A DNA stretch of 64,000 nt from Halomonas sp. 1513 (lineage in GTDB: Bacteria > Pseudomonadota > Gammaproteobacteria > Pseudomonadales > Halomonadaceae), in assembly GCA_001971685.1 (NCBI GenBank), contig CP019326.1, positions 310,001 to 374,000 of the forward strand. Reading direction: 5' to 3'. The notes beneath the pieces are model-generated. The model was not told the DNA's origin, did no database searches, and worked only from the letters and a program-made list of their open reading frames with translations. Below, one piece after another: positions 61,953-64,000 of the stretch. The position numbers were made by a program, and so were the translations under genes. Each line of letters opens with the position of its first letter. The stretch's first letter is position 1.

Positions 61953-64000
61953 GTTCCTCAAGGAAGTGTGGAGTGGCTGGAAACTGATCGATGTCCCTGA
62001 GGGTGCGGGCGGAGCCGAGGCGCGGCATCGGCAGCATCTGGTGGCCCGACGCCGGCATCAGAAAGCGGTCCTGGAGCTGATGTGGGAAACCCACCCCGAG
62101 CTGGTTCGTGGTGAACGTGGTGTCAGAGTATCGCCGGAGATCACCCGGCAGTGGGAGACAACCCTGCAAGGGGCAGCAAGCGGGTCGGTGGTGGAAGTCC
62201 GCCACAAGATAAATTTCCTTTCGCTAGGCTTGATGCGAGGGCAGCGTGAGCTGGGGTGGGAGGTGGTGGTGCCGGCACCACTGCGCCTGGTCAGTCCGCC
62301 GACAAGCCCTTTTACACCTTCCTCTTTTGAGGGGCTCAGCATTTATCGTGACGGATGCCGCCAAATCGACGCCATGCTCCTGCATCCAGCCTTTCAAATT
62401 CTCCTTGCCAATGGCAATGGTCGCGCTGGTCACCGCAGGCTTGAGCCTGAAATGCTCAGCTGGGGCCTGTTCTTGTATCTTGTCATCACCCGCGATGGCT
62501 TGCTGGGCAGTAAGCAATTGTACTCACTGCCGCTCGCCACCTCGACGCTTGCTGCGCATGAGGCCTCAGCTTGGCTAGTGCAATATGAGGCGGTGCCGGA
62601 TGACTTGCCCGGCAAAGTGCCTCCCCGAAGTCGCTGGATGCTGGGTGTGCAGGCTTTGGCGGTGCTGATGCGTCATATTGATGCCTTTGGCCACCCTGGC
62701 GACAAACTGGATGGTTATCAGCAGGCCAAGGACTACACGAAGAAGGCTTGGCGTCAATTCACTCGGGCGATGGACGCCGAGCACATGACACTATCGGCTT
62801 GCCAGGAGAATGCGGCGACCGCCTTTCGCCTGCATGTTCCCGAGTATCTTGTGAGGAGCTCCATGGGCAAGCACATGGGCACCTCACTGACCGAAGCGCG
62901 TTGGCGGCAACTGTTGATCGGCGGATACGTCGAGCATGCGTCACCGGTGCAAGGGCTAGAACATCAGAGTGAGGCGGCTGAGGCGGAGATAGGGCCTGCT
63001 AAGCCGACGATGCTACAGGGAGTTCGCGACCAGCCGTTGTATGAAGGGCGCACGCTGCTGAAGTCCCTGCATGTTGCATTCTATAAGCAGCGTGATCAGA
63101 AGCGCCTGCGTTTTGGGGAGATATCCTACAGGCTTGAGGAGGCCATCACCGCTGCTCGGCGAATGGCGCCAATAGTCGAATGTCTCTGCCGCTGGATACT
63201 TTTTCTTCACCGTAAAAAGCGTAAGCAGTCGACGCTCTACAAGTATCTCGGTGTAACCATGCCATTATTGCAGGCCATGGGGGATACGAGCGTCGACCAG
63301 GATCGCCTGCCGGTTTTGCTCGAGGCTTACCAGTACGTAATCGAGCAGGCGAAGACCGAGGAGAACCGTGGTTACCGCTGGTCGGTGTTACGTTCCTTTC
63401 ACTCATTTCTGGTAGCTGAGCTCGGGCTGGCAAATGTGACCATGGAGTTCATTGATGGTGGCGCCACCATCCCACATCATGCGGATGCCAACTGCGTATC
63501 GGAGGAAGAGTACCAACAGATAGCCGGCCACCTAGCCCAGCATAAGAGTGCCTTGGGAAAGATTCGCTACTGGATTTTCGTGCTCGGCTTCCGGGCAGGC
63601 TTGCGGATTGGTGAGGCGCTGTCCATCCAGCTTGATGACCTGTTGTTTTCTTACCAAGTGGAAGAAAGTGATGTCATCCTGTTGATCCGTAACAATGTTT
63701 ATGTAGACACCAAGAGCTATGACTCACGCAGGCAACTCCCACTACACCATCTTCTGACGCATGAGGAGCTGAAGGGATTCAAGGGTTTCGTCATCAATCG
63801 GCAGGCAGTGGCCAGGCATGGGCGTGTCATGCTCTTTGGGGAGGGGGGCGACTCGGTTGCACCCTTGCGTGATGAGAGAGTCCAGGGTGAGATCCATGAG
63901 GCAATGCGCCGGATCACGGGTGATCCAAGTCTACGCTACCATCATTTACGCCACTCGCTGGCCAATTATTTGTTGCTGTCCTTCCATGGCGTCGAGGTGC
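61945..64000 (+). CDS. Large tyrosine recombinase, 3' end beyond window
   Basis: Starts ATG 61945 (MAEFLKEVWSGWKLIDVPEG) within the end of the previous gene, open to the window edge (more than 680 codons). Recombinase core: FVLGFRAGLRIGEALSIQLD (Arg I) and SLRYHHLRHSLANYLL (HxLR box) at about 655-670. The final His and Tyr would follow outside the window, so catalytic competence cannot be judged. The N-terminal ~500 residues are an extended helical region. It is likely the active partner of the 829-residue protein and the integrase of this element. Confidence 0.8.
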   Translation, partial: MAEFLKEVWSGWKLIDVPEGAGGAEARHRQHLVARRRHQKAVLELMWETHPELVRGERGVRVSPEITRQWETTLQGAASGSVVEVRHKINFLSLGLMRGQRELGWEVVVPAPLRLVSPPTSPFTPSSFEGLSIYRDGCRQIDAMLLHPAFQILLANGNGRAGHRRLEPEMLSWGLFLYLVITRDGLLGSKQLYSLPLATSTLAAHEASAWLVQYEAVPDDLPGKVPPRSRWMLGVQALAVLMRHIDAFGHPGDKLDGYQQAKDYTKKAWRQFTRAMDAEHMTLSACQENAATAFRLHVPEYLVRSSMGKHMGTSLTEARWRQLLIGGYVEHASPVQGLEHQSEAAEAEIGPAKPTMLQGVRDQPLYEGRTLLKSLHVAFYKQRDQKRLRFGEISYRLEEAITAARRMAPIVECLCRWILFLHRKKRKQSTLYKYLGVTMPLLQAMGDTSVDQDRLPVLLEAYQYVIEQAKTEENRGYRWSVLRSFHSFLVAELGLANVTMEFIDGGATIPHHADANCVSEEEYQQIAGHLAQHKSALGKIRYWIFVLGFRAGLRIGEALSIQLDDLLFSYQVEESDVILLIRNNVYVDTKSYDSRRQLPLHHLLTHEELKGFKGFVINRQAVARHGRVMLFGEGGDSVAPLRDERVQGEIHEAMRRITGDPSLRYHHLRHSLANYLLLSFHGVEV

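Noticed and set aside
58934..64000. Assigning the recombinase trio to Gamma-Mobile-Trio or strand-biased integrative elements
   Set aside because: Gene order and the ParB-like first member do not agree with what I remember, and no search could be run.

Overview
The left half (1 to about 32,410) reads as a GC-rich gammaproteobacterial chromosome built for anaerobic life. Protein style and gene order resemble Halomonas and relatives, but this is inferred from recognised sequences and not from a database search. It encodes oxygen-independent haem synthesis (hemN), oxygen-independent ubiquinone synthesis (ubiT, ubiU, ubiV), class III ribonucleotide reductase (nrdD, nrdG and a separate 54-residue glycyl-radical tail), flavohaemoglobin (hmp), NnrS, four NarK-type transporters, the narXL two-component system, narGHJI with a parvulin gene, molybdenum-cofactor genes (moaB, moeA, moaA), a DNR-like Crp/Fnr regulator and a DGC-domain zinc-binding protein. 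FNR/DNR-type boxes precede ubiT, nrdD, ubiU and nnrS. An NsrR-like operator precedes hmp. NarL heptamers precede the third transporter, narX and narG. Together this is one nitrate-respiration and nitrosative-stress regulon.

A strong terminator closes the core region. Immediately after it, at 32,420-32,464, lies the 3' half of a tRNA-Met(CAU) gene on the minus strand. The 5' half is absent, which is the usual scar left by an element that integrated into a tRNA gene. From here to the end of the window the DNA is a mosaic accessory region, and the other end of the element lies beyond the window.

The island holds: broken IS21 and IS3 family elements; two near-identical serine-recombinase modules about 15.6 kb apart plus a third, decayed copy; at least six intact, chimeric or decayed DUF2384 (MbcA/ParS/Xre-type) antitoxin genes with no recognisable RES toxin; a VapB-like antitoxin overlapping a DEDD exonuclease; AT-richer probable defence cargo (a 1341-residue STAND-like NTPase with a C-terminal nuclease-like domain, a 298-residue protein, a 411-residue nuclease-like protein with a 202-residue partner, and a zinc-ribbon DUF726 lipase-like protein); an SOS-controlled umuDC pair followed by an SRAP protein; and, at the right edge, a ParB-like protein plus two very large tyrosine-recombinase-fold proteins.

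The most unusual non-coding signal is a 21-bp repeated site (AAAC-N4-GTTT-[AT][CT]-TTTACAT, five full copies and one variant) spaced about 1 kb apart along 36.1-39.4 kb and again at 51.7 kb. A second, 31-bp repeat pairs with it in filled (667-668 bp apart) and empty (10 bp apart) arrangements. No CRISPR array, rRNA operon or intact tRNA gene was seen.
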